From Metapseudomonas otitidis (lineage in GTDB: Bacteria > Pseudomonadota > Gammaproteobacteria > Pseudomonadales > Pseudomonadaceae): a DNA stretch of 64,000 nucleotides. The notes under the pieces are model-generated. The model searched no databases and had not been told where the DNA came from. It worked only from the letters and a program-made list of their open reading frames with translations. The stretch is taken from NCBI RefSeq assembly GCF_900111835.1, contig NZ_FOJP01000023.1:1-64000 (forward strand). The letters run 5' to 3'. Numbering within the stretch: position 1 is the first letter of the stretch; each line of letters opens with the position of its first letter. Positions 1-7,551 of this stretch are shown piece after piece. The position numbers were made by a program, and so were the translations under genes.

Positions 1-109
1 CCGCTTTGTCGCTGGCCAGCTTGGCCTTGGTGCGGTACTTGCCGTTGGGCTGCAGGGTGGCGAGGTCAAAGGTGTGTTTGGCGATGTCGATGCCGATGAC
101 GCTGGGCAT
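1..109 (-). CDS. IS110-family transposase, N-terminal fragment (runs off the left end)
   Basis: Only the first 36 codons are inside the window; the gene reads leftward from the ATG at 107-109, preceded by a good ribosome site (GAGGAG, seen as ctcctc at 115-120). The visible residues contain GIDIAKHTFD, the first conserved block of the RuvC-like DEDD domain of IS110 recombinases; D8 would be the first catalytic acid. The segment resembles the start of IS621 (GIDTAKEKLD) more than IS1111-type starts, which would place the element in the subgroup whose guide (bridge) RNA lies upstream of the transposase. Whether the gene is intact cannot be seen. It is the only mobile-element gene in the window. 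Confidence 0.85.
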   Translation of the reverse strand, partial: MPSVIGIDIAKHTFDLATLQPNGKYRTKAKLASDKA

Positions 110-338
110 GGATTCTCCTCTCGATCCGTTCAGACGCGATCATCACTGCACCCGGCCCAACCTTGTGAATGCGAGCTCAAGGCTCTGGATACCGTTCGGG
201 CTGTTCGAGTGAGTGTGGAGGGGCGGAGCACTATCTACGTTGCAGGCTCGCGGCCTAAGGGTGGGCACGGCTTCCTATCCCTCCCCCGATGATCAGTCGG
301 GGACTATGCCCCTGGGGTGGGGCTGTAGTCGAGATACA
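110..338 (-). mobile_element. Left-end non-coding segment of the IS110 element, candidate bridge-RNA region
   Basis: About 230 bases with no plausible gene separate the transposase start from the REP-like palindrome at 341-358. IS110-group elements carry their structured bridge RNA in this place, read in the same direction as the transposase. Possible stems are visible: CCCCGA (284-289) with TCGGGG (297-302), and CCTTG/CAAGG near 161-182. The outer boundary of the element cannot be fixed because the other end is outside the window; I place it near the palindrome by inference only. Confidence 0.4.
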
Positions 339-340
339 AG

Positions 341-358
341 GGTGGGCTTCAGCCCACC
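341..358. repeat. REP-like palindrome, copy 1 of an inverted pair
   Basis: The 18-base palindrome GGTGGGCTTCAGCCCACC is followed by gctttct. It is repeated in the opposite orientation at 489-506 with similar flanks, and a degenerate copy occurs at 36876-36893. Such imperfect-palindrome pairs between genes are typical of Pseudomonas REP sequences, which are favoured targets of IS110-family elements. Confidence 0.75.
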
Positions 359-488
359 GCTTTCTACGGCACGCCCGACGTTCAACTGACTGCCGCGCAT
401 CGCTGATGCCTTCCGCTTCACCCTCCCGGCCGAATCCCTGACTTCTGCTCAGGGCTGCCGGGGGGCGGCGCAACACTTGGAGAAACGC

Positions 489-506
489 GGTGGGCTGAAG
501 CCCACC
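489..506. repeat. REP-like palindrome, copy 2 of the inverted pair
   Basis: GGTGGGCTGAAGCCCACC is the reverse complement of the copy at 341-358, and the flanks match in that orientation (gtaG...gcgtttct). The two copies lie about 130 bases apart and face each other. Confidence 0.75.
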
Positions 507-508
507 CT

Positions 509-538
509 ACGCCTCCCCACGCCTCCCCACGCCTCCCC
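509..538. repeat. Tandem repeat, three copies of a 10-mer
   Basis: Three perfect head-to-tail copies of ACGCCTCCCC directly abut the REP-like palindrome at 489-506. The rest of 359-640 holds no gene that I can support. Confidence 0.8.
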
Positions 539-579
539 TACGTCAGCGCGCCGACGACGCCACATACCTGACCGAAAAC

Positions 580-614
580 GCCGCTCCCAGGTGTTATCCA
601 CAGGCGGGAGCGGC
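580..614 (-). terminator. Probable terminator of the alpha/beta hydrolase gene
   Basis: Inverted repeat GCCGCTCCC (580-588) and GGGAGCGGC (606-614). Read leftward it is followed by a short T run (gttttcgg). It lies 27 bases past the hydrolase stop codon. Confidence 0.6.
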
Positions 615-640
615 GCTCGCTTGGTTGCTGTGCTCGGGCC

Positions 641-1582
641 TCAGCCCTGCAGGAACCGCAGTGCATCGGCGGCCGTCTGCTCGGGGATTTCTTCCATGGG
701 GATGTGCCCCACGCCCGGGTAGGTGAGCACCTGGATGCCCGGGACGTCGCGCTGCCAGAGCGGTACGTGCTTGGGCGAGATCCAGCGGTCGCGCTCGCCC
801 CACATCAGCAGGGTGGGTGCCTGGAGGGCGGCGACGCGCTCGGGGGTGCCTGCCAGCTCGTCCTTGTTGACCTTCAGCAGCACGCGGAAGATCTCCATCA
901 TCGCGCGGCGGTTGCCGGGGCGGCGGGTCAGGTCGTAGTAGCGGTCCACCACGCCGGGCTTGATCCGCCCCGGCTCGCCGTAGACCTCCTTGATGCCCTG
1001 GGCGATCAGCGCGCGGGGCATCCACATCGGCATCGCCACGGTGGCGCCCGGCAGCGCAGCGGCGGCGATCATCCAGGGCACCTTGCGCATCGGGTAGCCG
1101 GCCGGGTCCACCAGCACCAGGCGGTTGACCCGGTGCGGCTGCGCCAGGGCGAAGTTCCAGGCGATGTAACCGCCCAGGGAGTTGCCGGCGATGGAGGCCT
1201 TATCCACCCGCAGGTGATCCAGCAGCAGGCCGAGGATGCGCACCATGCGCTCGCCGGAGTAGTCACCGCTGCGCTTGGGGCCGGTCAGGCCGAAGCCGGG
1301 GACGTCGAAGCGGATGATCCGGTAGTGCGGCGCGAAGGCCTTCACCCAGCCATCCCAGGTGTGCAGCGAAGCGACCACGCCGTGGATCATCACCAGCGCC
1401 GGTTTGTCCCGGCTGCCTTCGTCGCGGTAGTGGACGTTGAAGCCGTCCAGCTCGATGTAGCGCGAGCCGGACTCGGCGTTGCCGTAGCGGGACTTGAGCC
1501 GGTCGAGCGGCAGCGAACCGAAGCCCAGGCGGGCAACGCCGACGGCCAGCGGGGGCATCATCGGCAGGCTGGTGGCGGTCAT
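641..1582 (-). CDS. Alpha/beta hydrolase
   Basis: A 313-residue alpha/beta-hydrolase-fold enzyme. It has an HG oxyanion motif (residues 67-68), the nucleophile elbow GNSLGG with S135, the acid D265 in WGERD and the base H293 in GVGH, so the catalytic triad is complete. The substrate is not evident; an ester or lipid is likely. A GTG at 1591 gives a frame three codons longer, but the ATG at 1580-1582 has GAGG eight bases upstream and is preferred. The gene lies 81 bases downstream of, and in the same direction as, the TetR regulator, so the two probably form an operon with local control. There is no obvious signal peptide, only a hydrophobic N-terminal stretch, so the protein is probably cytoplasmic or loosely membrane-associated. 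Confidence 0.85.
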   Translation of the reverse strand: MTATSLPMMPPLAVGVARLGFGSLPLDRLKSRYGNAESGSRYIELDGFNVHYRDEGSRDKPALVMIHGVVASLHTWDGWVKAFAPHYRIIRFDVPGFGLTGPKRSGDYSGERMVRILGLLLDHLRVDKASIAGNSLGGYIAWNFALAQPHRVNRLVLVDPAGYPMRKVPWMIAAAALPGATVAMPMWMPRALIAQGIKEVYGEPGRIKPGVVDRYYDLTRRPGNRRAMMEIFRVLLKVNKDELAGTPERVAALQAPTLLMWGERDRWISPKHVPLWQRDVPGIQVLTYPGVGHIPMEEIPEQTAADALRFLQG

Positions 1583-1663
1583 GGGAGGCACCTCGTGGTT
1601 GTTATTGTCGGTGCCTTATCAGAGCACGCCCCCACGGAGCCGGTGGCCCAGCCTAAGGTTGTG

Positions 1664-2335
1664 TCACGCCGGCCCGGCCTGGGGGCGCAGGGCGGCGATC
1701 AGCAGGTCGCCGAGCACCGCCGTGGCCTGCTCGATCTGCGCACGGGGCGCGGCGCTGGCGAGCAGGTCGAGGGAGGCGGCCTCCAGCGCCCAGATCAGCG
1801 CCCGCCCGGTGAGTGGCTCCAGGGCCGGCCCGCTGATCCGCAGGCGTTCGTCGAGCAGCGCCACCAGCGCTTCATGGGCCCGCCTGCGGTGGCTGGCCAG
1901 GGGCGAGCCGCTGCGCATGGCCTCCTCCTGCATCAGGCGAATGATCGGCCCGACGGCCAGGTGGTAGTCGAAGAAGCAGCGCACCATGGCGCGCAGCCAG
2001 GCCTCGTCGCTGCCGCTGGCTTCGCGCAGGGCGCGGAAGCGTTCCAGCAGCAGCACCACCGAGGTCTGGTAGATGCACGCCAGCACATCCATCTTGTTGG
2101 CGAAGTGCTTGTAGAAGGTGCGTCGCGACACCCGCGCCGCCTCCAGCAGGTCGTTCACCGTGGTGTCGTCGATGCCCTTGCGGGCGAACACCGGGATGGC
2201 CGCCAGCTGGATGTTGGTCTTCAGCAGGTGCCCCACCAGCGGACCGCCGCCCTCCCCTTGCTGGCGCGCCACGGCGCCGTAGCCGCCGAGGTCTTCGAAC
2301 ACCGCCAGAACGGCCCCACGCTCGCCCCCTTCCAT
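1664..2335 (-). CDS. TetR/AcrR-family transcriptional regulator
   Basis: A 223-residue repressor-type protein. The helix-turn-helix is at about residues 58-78 (TTVNDLLEAARVSRRTFY, then KHF and NKMDVL), the canonical TetR recognition region; the remaining helical part would bind an unknown ligand. There is an N-terminal extension of about 35 residues before the usual TetR start, so translation might begin further in, but GGAG lies five bases before the ATG at 2333-2335 and supports this start. The hydrolase downstream is the likely target and ligand source. Divergent transcription with the secreted-protein gene at 2420 leaves an 84-base shared control region. Confidence 0.85.
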   Translation of the reverse strand: MEGGERGAVLAVFEDLGGYGAVARQQGEGGGPLVGHLLKTNIQLAAIPVFARKGIDDTTVNDLLEAARVSRRTFYKHFANKMDVLACIYQTSVVLLLERFRALREASGSDEAWLRAMVRCFFDYHLAVGPIIRLMQEEAMRSGSPLASHRRRAHEALVALLDERLRISGPALEPLTGRALIWALEAASLDLLASAAPRAQIEQATAVLGDLLIAALRPQAGPA

Positions 2336-2419
2336 CACGTCTCCTCACCGAACCAAGGCGCGGGTGACGGCGCCGCGCCGCCTCGCTACTCTTGGCGCGC
2401 CCCTTCCCGCCGGACCCGA

Positions 2420-3286
2420 ATGCCGATGACGCTATCACGCCGCCTGCCCTGGCCGCTGGCCATCCTTTTGCTGGTGCTGTGCCTGCCGGCCGGCGCCGCC
2501 GACCTGTACTACCTTGGGCAGAAACTGCCGGACCTGCAGCGTCCCTGGGGCAGCCCGGAGTACCAGCAGCTGATCGAGGCCCTGGAGCGCATCGACAAGA
2601 CCCAGGCCAACGCCCTGCCCCGCCGCAGCGGCGAGTTCACCGGGCCGATCTACCAGCGCATGGTCAATGAAGAGAACTTCAAGCCGCAGCTGAACATCTA
2701 CGCCCCGCTGGAGCTGCGCCAGAACGAGGCGCGGGAGGTGCTGTTCCGCCTCAAGGAGCTGATGCGCCTGTACTTCGACTTCAAGGCCCCGCAGCAACCC
2801 TACGGCGCCGAAGCCCTGGGGCTGATGAGCTACTCCCTGCGCCAGCAGGCGGTGCTGTTCTCCCTGACGGTGGAGTTCTGGATGACCCTCTCGGAGAGCG
2901 AGCAGACCAGCGCGATCCGCCTCCAGGGCCTGCAGGAGACCAAGGACGCCGCCGCCATGCTCACCTCCAGCGCGCTGGACTACCTGGGCCTGACCAAGCA
3001 GTTCAACCGCGAGGACCTGGTGCTCTACGGCGCCGAACTGGCCAAGCAACTGCCGGAGCTGTACATCCACCTGCGCAGCGAGGTGCGCGCCCAGTTGCTG
3101 GCACGGGTCGGCGAGCTGGCGGAGAAGCACCCCTACCCCGAGGTGCGCGCCAGCATGAGCAGCCTGCTGCCGGTGCTGGCCGGCATCCAGCAGGATGTGG
3201 AAAAACAGCTGGCACAGCCGCCGAAGACCAAGCCGGCGGCACCGGCCCTGGACCTCAGCGCACCGCCGGCAACCTCAGCGCAATAG
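2420..3286 (+). CDS. Secreted protein of unknown function
   Basis: I do not recognise this 288-residue protein. It starts with a clear signal peptide (basic SRR, a leucine-rich core, and AGA before ADLYYLGQ, cleavage near residue 26), so it should be periplasmic. The mature part is mostly helical and charged, without membrane segments, and ends in a proline/alanine-rich tail (QPPKTKPAAPALDLSAPPATSAQ region). No cysteine clusters or catalytic motifs stand out. The start is chosen to keep the signal peptide; an ATG two codons later (2426) is an alternative, and neither has a strong ribosome site. Its 3' end overlaps the convergent LuxR regulator by 12 bases. Confidence 0.75.
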   Translation: MPMTLSRRLPWPLAILLLVLCLPAGAADLYYLGQKLPDLQRPWGSPEYQQLIEALERIDKTQANALPRRSGEFTGPIYQRMVNEENFKPQLNIYAPLELRQNEAREVLFRLKELMRLYFDFKAPQQPYGAEALGLMSYSLRQQAVLFSLTVEFWMTLSESEQTSAIRLQGLQETKDAAAMLTSSALDYLGLTKQFNREDLVLYGAELAKQLPELYIHLRSEVRAQLLARVGELAEKHPYPEVRASMSSLLPVLAGIQQDVEKQLAQPPKTKPAAPALDLSAPPATSAQ

Positions 3287-6010
3287 ACCGAGGGCCTTGG
3301 CCCGGGCCACGGCCTGGGTGCGCCGCTCGACCCCGAGCTTGCCGTTGATGTGGCGGGCGTGGGTCTTCACCGTGTGCAGCGAGATGAACAGCCGCTCGCT
3401 GATCTCCTGGTTGGAACAGCCCTGTGCAATCAGCTGCAGCACCGCCAGCTCGCGGGTGCTGAGCATTTCCCCGCTGCCCAGCGACTCGCCAGGCGCGTCG
3501 CCCGCCGAGTCGCCGAGGTGTTCCAGCAGGGTCGCCTGGGGACCATCCGGGCGCGCGGCGATCTGTTCGCGCAACCAGCCACCGCGCTGGGTCAGCAGTA
3601 CGTGGAACGGCAGCAAGGCGCCGCCGGCCATGGCATCGAACGCGCTGCCCAGGGCGAGTGACGCATCGCGCTCCTTGCCCATTTCCAGCAGCAGGTGCAC
3701 CAGCGCGACTTGCGCGAACTGGGCCAACAACAGCGCACCGGCTTCCCGGGCGCGCAGTGCCAGGGCCCGCAGGCGACGCTCGGCCTCGGCGGCACGCCCC
3801 TCCACCCGGGCCAGGGCGGCCTGCTGCAATTCGACGTACATCGGCAACTGCGGGTGGAACTCCGGCGCGGCGGCCGGCTGCTCGCCGCCGTAGGTTTCCG
3901 ACAGCCGCACCAGCCAGGCATTGGCCAGTTCCAGTTGCCCCTGGGCCAGCCACAGCTCGCATTTCACCAGGGTGGCCATGGCCAGGTAGTAGACCGGGGG
4001 AATGTCCCAGATGTGCATCAGCCGCTCGGCCTCGGCGAGCAGGGCGAAGGCGGCGGCGAAGCGGCCTTCGCGCCCTTCCAGGCTGGCCAGCACGGCGTAG
4101 CCGGTGAGCAGGCTGATGTCGCGACAGGCGCGGGCTTCGGCGATCCCGGCGAGCAGGCGGCTGCGTGCCGCCTCGGGCTGCAGGCGCTGGGCCAGCAGGT
4201 AGCCCTCGTACATCATCAGCCGTGCCCGTGCCGCGTAGTGGCGCTGGGGTGACAGGTCGCGCAGGCAATCGAGGCCCAGCTGCACTTCCAGGTAGGCCCG
4301 GTGCACCTCGCCCCGGGCGTGCAGCAGGCGCGAGCGGTCGTAGTGGGCGACGGCTTCGAACAGCGGGTTGCCGATGCGCTGGGCCAGTTCCAGGGCATCC
4401 CGGTTCAGGCCGCGGGCGCGCCACAGGTCGCCGCGCACCACGGCGATGTTGGCCAGGGTCGACAGGCACAGCAGGCGCTGGCCATAGCGCTCAGGGCTGA
4501 GGGTAGCGACCGCTTCGGCGCAGTGACGCTCGGCCAGGTCGATGTCGCCGCGCCCCCGGGCGATGACACCGCTCAGGGCGAGCCACTGGGACAGCAGGTT
4601 CTGCTGGGCCTGGGCGCTGGGCGCGGGCAGGAAGCGCGCCAGCTGTGCGCCCAGCTCCTCGGCGGCATCCAGCTGGCAGGCCAGGGCCAGCGCCAGGCTG
4701 TAGAGCATGATCAGCCGCGGGGTGCTGACCAGCAGGCTGTCGGGCAGGTCCATCTTCCAGCGCAGCAGCATGGCGATGTTCTGCTCGGCCAACAGTTGCT
4801 CCTCGGAGAGGTTCTGCACCAGGCTGGCGGCCACGTCGGGCTGGCCGGCGCGCAGGGCCTGTTCGATGGCCTCGTCCAGCAACCCCTGGGCGCTGAACCA
4901 GCGGCAGGCGCGCAGGTGCAGGCTGGCCTGGGGCAGGCTGCCGGCGCCGGTCGGCCGCGCCCGCAGCAGGTCGGAGAACAGGTGGTGGTAGCGGAACCAG
5001 CGGCCGTGCTCGTCCAGCGGGACGAGGAACACCTGGTTGGCCTGCAGCTGCTGGAGCAGCGCGGCGCTGTCGTGGCTGTCGCGCACGGCGTCGCAGAGTT
5101 CGGCGCAGAAGCGGTCGAGGCAGGCGGTGTCATAAAGGAAGGCCTGGATGTCCGCCCCCTGCCGTTCGATCACCTCTTCCAGGAGGTAGTCGCGGATCAA
5201 GCCTTCGTCACCGTGGGGGCCACGGGCCAGGGCCTGGGTGTCGCCTTCGTCCTGGCTGGCCAGCAGCCACAGGCGCAGGCCGGCGGCCCAGCCTTCGCTG
5301 CGCGACAGCAGGTGTTCGAGGCCGGCGCCCTCCAGCTCGACACCCTGGGCCTGGAGCAGTGCGGCGCTCTCCGCCTCGGTCAGGCGCAGGTCCTGCTCGT
5401 TGAGCTCCACCAGCTGCCGCGACAGGCGCAGGCGCGCCAGGTGCCAGTCCGGGCGCTGGCGGCTGGTCACCAGCAGCACCAGGCCGGCAGGCAGGTGGTT
5501 GAGGACGAACTGCAGGCAGCGGTCGAGCACGGCGCCCTGGGCAAGGTGGTAGTCATCCAGCACCAGCAGCACGGGCTGGCGGGGGTCAAGCCGGGCGGAG
5601 AGTTCGTCCAGCAGGCCGTCGATCCACTGCTCGAAGGCGAAGGGCTGGTGCCGCTGGCGCAGCTTCAGCAGGCCCATGGCCTCCTCGCCCAGACCGGGCA
5701 GAAGCTGGCGCAGGCCGTCGAGCAGGCGTTCGAGGAAGCGGCCGGGGTCGTTGTCCCGACGCCCGAGCCCGAGCCACAGGGTGCGCCAGGCCTCGGGCAA
5801 CCCTTCGCAGAACTCAATGGCCAGGGAGCTCTTGCCGAAACCAGCCGGGGCGCTGACCAGCAGCAGGCGGCCGGAAAGCCCGTCGACCAGGCGGTCACAC
5901 AGACGGGGGCGGGACAGGTGTCCTGCCGGCAACGGGGGTCGGAAGAAGCGTTCGCCCACCACCGGCATGGCAGTGGGCGCGAAGGACCGCGAACTGGAAA
6001 GGTCTGTCAT
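3275..6010 (-). CDS. MalT-type LuxR-family transcriptional activator (LAL/STAND ATPase)
   Basis: A 911-residue large ATP-binding regulator. Near the N-terminus is a P-loop (APAGFGKSS, residues 54-62, K60) and a Walker B strand (VLLVLDD, 147-153); a long TPR-like helical sensor follows; the last 62 residues are a LuxR helix-turn-helix (LSTRELAVLQLIAQG..., SLHTVKTHARHINGKL, 850-911). Proteins of this build, like MalT, oligomerise on an inducer and ATP and activate transcription. GTG at 6013 is one codon upstream of the chosen ATG. It lies next to, and reads the same way as, the DUF1329/DUF1302 pair (separated by a terminator at 6113-6141), so those genes or the acyl-CoA synthetase are plausible targets. 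Confidence 0.9.
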   Translation of the reverse strand: MTDLSSSRSFAPTAMPVVGERFFRPPLPAGHLSRPRLCDRLVDGLSGRLLLVSAPAGFGKSSLAIEFCEGLPEAWRTLWLGLGRRDNDPGRFLERLLDGLRQLLPGLGEEAMGLLKLRQRHQPFAFEQWIDGLLDELSARLDPRQPVLLVLDDYHLAQGAVLDRCLQFVLNHLPAGLVLLVTSRQRPDWHLARLRLSRQLVELNEQDLRLTEAESAALLQAQGVELEGAGLEHLLSRSEGWAAGLRLWLLASQDEGDTQALARGPHGDEGLIRDYLLEEVIERQGADIQAFLYDTACLDRFCAELCDAVRDSHDSAALLQQLQANQVFLVPLDEHGRWFRYHHLFSDLLRARPTGAGSLPQASLHLRACRWFSAQGLLDEAIEQALRAGQPDVAASLVQNLSEEQLLAEQNIAMLLRWKMDLPDSLLVSTPRLIMLYSLALALACQLDAAEELGAQLARFLPAPSAQAQQNLLSQWLALSGVIARGRGDIDLAERHCAEAVATLSPERYGQRLLCLSTLANIAVVRGDLWRARGLNRDALELAQRIGNPLFEAVAHYDRSRLLHARGEVHRAYLEVQLGLDCLRDLSPQRHYAARARLMMYEGYLLAQRLQPEAARSRLLAGIAEARACRDISLLTGYAVLASLEGREGRFAAAFALLAEAERLMHIWDIPPVYYLAMATLVKCELWLAQGQLELANAWLVRLSETYGGEQPAAAPEFHPQLPMYVELQQAALARVEGRAAEAERRLRALALRAREAGALLLAQFAQVALVHLLLEMGKERDASLALGSAFDAMAGGALLPFHVLLTQRGGWLREQIAARPDGPQATLLEHLGDSAGDAPGESLGSGEMLSTRELAVLQLIAQGCSNQEISERLFISLHTVKTHARHINGKLGVERRTQAVARAKALGLLR

Positions 6011-6112
6011 CACCCGGCTTCTAGTAATGGTTATGCCGCGGGGGCGTGGACGTGGTGGCAGCCTATCCCCTCGGCCGATTCATTTGAAGTACCCGGGGAA
6101 ATCATGGACAAG

Positions 6113-6141
6113 AAAAAGCCGGCCCGAGGGCCGGCTTTTTT
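6113..6141 (-). terminator. Rho-independent terminator after the DUF1329 gene
   Basis: GCCGGCC (6118-6124), loop CGAG, GGCCGGC (6129-6135), flanked by A5 on the left and T6 on the right, so it is bidirectional in form. It ends the leftward DUF1302-DUF1329 transcript before the LuxR gene. Confidence 0.85.
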
Positions 6142-6157
6142 ACAACGTCCTACAGGA

Positions 6158-7525
6158 TCAGCGAACGCCTGCCTGACGCAGGGCCGCCGGGGTGTAGTCG
6201 CTCTCGGAAGCGCTGTAGTTGAAGTCGTAGGACTGCTTCTCCTCGTTCTTCATGCCCAGGGCCAGGTAACGGCCGGAGAGCAGGTCGTACAGGGTTTCCA
6301 CGGCGTACCAGGGCACCTGCTTGTCGTAGTAGTACTCGGCATGGGCCTCGGCAACGCGCCACAGGGTGCCACGGCCGTCGTAGTGGTCGATGGCCGCGGC
6401 TTGCCAGGTGTCTTCGTCGATGTAGAAGTCACGCTTGGCGTAGATGTGGCGCTCGCCCGGCTTCAGGGTGGCGACGACGTGCCACACGCGGTGCAGCTCG
6501 TAGCGGGCCAGGTCCTGGTTGATGTGGCCGGCCTTGATGATGTCGTCGTACTTCAGCTTCGGCGAGTCGAGGCGGTAGCTGTTGTAGGGGATGTAGATCT
6601 CCTTCTTGCCTTCCAGCTTCCAGTCGTAGCGGTCGGGCGCGCCGTTGTACATGTCGAAGTTGTCGGACGTACGCAGGCCGTCGGCAGCGGTACCCGGGCC
6701 GTCGTAGGACACCTGCGGTGCACGACGGACGCGGCGCTGGCCGGCGTTGTACAGCCACGCCAGGCGCGGCTCCTTCACCTGGTTGAGGGTCTCGTGCACC
6801 AGCAGGACGTTACCGGCCAGGCGCGAGGGCGCCGTCACGCGCTGCTTGAAGTAGAACAGCACGTTGCTGGGCTTGCTCGGGTCGTAGTCCTTCAGCTTGT
6901 CGCGGAAGGTGAACTCGTCCTGGAAGTACACCAGGCTGTAGGAGCCGTTGGGCTGCGGGGTGGCCTGGGTCACCAGGCGACGCACGCTGCCACCGCGATA
7001 GCGGGTGATGTGGTTCCAGATCGCTTCCAGGCCGTTCTGCGGGATCGGGAACGGGTTGGCGGTCTTGAAGTTCTCCAGGCCGTTACCGCCTTCCACCAGC
7101 TTGGTGGCGGTGGCGTTGGCCTTGGCGGCGGCGATCACGTCAGCCGGCACGGTGGCCGAACGGTGGGAGGGGAACACCGGCATCTTGTAGGAGTCCGGGT
7201 AGCGCTTGAACATGGCGTACTGGCCGGGGGTCAGCTTGTCCTTGTACTGGTCCACGTTCTGCGCGGTGATGGTGAACAGCGGCTTCTCGCTGGCGAAGGG
7301 GTCGGCGAGGAAGCCCTTGTCGTCCACCGCACCGGCGTTCTGCGGCAGGCCGCCGGTCCACTCGGGGATGCTGCCATCGGCATTGCCGGCCTTCTCCGCG
7401 CCCAGCGGGGTCAGGCTGGTGCCCAGCTTGGCCGCCTCGTCGGCCGGCACCGCCGCCATGACGGCGGAGGCCAGCAGCGACAGCGCCAGGGCACCGGTTT
7501 GCAGAAGAGTCTTTGTTGTTTTCAT
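6158..7525 (-). CDS. DUF1329-family periplasmic protein
   Basis: A 455-residue exported protein with a signal peptide (LLASAVMA, cleavage near residue 24). The family is usually described as LolA/LolB-like, a beta fold with a hydrophobic cavity, and nearly always sits beside a DUF1302 gene, as here (26-base gap, same strand, DUF1302 first). Features seen: mature start AVPADEAAKLG, an internal WNHITRYRGG segment typical of the family, and no cysteine near the start, so it is not a lipoprotein. Probable role, by inference: moving a lipid-like substrate across the periplasm together with the DUF1302 outer-membrane partner. ATG at 7523-7525 has AAGGA six to nine bases upstream. Confidence 0.88.
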   Translation of the reverse strand: MKTTKTLLQTGALALSLLASAVMAAVPADEAAKLGTSLTPLGAEKAGNADGSIPEWTGGLPQNAGAVDDKGFLADPFASEKPLFTITAQNVDQYKDKLTPGQYAMFKRYPDSYKMPVFPSHRSATVPADVIAAAKANATATKLVEGGNGLENFKTANPFPIPQNGLEAIWNHITRYRGGSVRRLVTQATPQPNGSYSLVYFQDEFTFRDKLKDYDPSKPSNVLFYFKQRVTAPSRLAGNVLLVHETLNQVKEPRLAWLYNAGQRRVRRAPQVSYDGPGTAADGLRTSDNFDMYNGAPDRYDWKLEGKKEIYIPYNSYRLDSPKLKYDDIIKAGHINQDLARYELHRVWHVVATLKPGERHIYAKRDFYIDEDTWQAAAIDHYDGRGTLWRVAEAHAEYYYDKQVPWYAVETLYDLLSGRYLALGMKNEEKQSYDFNYSASESDYTPAALRQAGVR

Positions 7526-7551
7526 GGTGAGTCCTTGTCTTCCGGAGCCGC

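Noticed and set aside
509-538. Short tandem repeat as a CRISPR array
   Set aside because: The units are adjacent 10-mers without spacers.
704-2419. Upstream in-frame extension of the secreted protein at 2420
   Set aside because: Antisense to the hydrolase and TetR genes; the signal peptide requires a start at 2420 or 2426.
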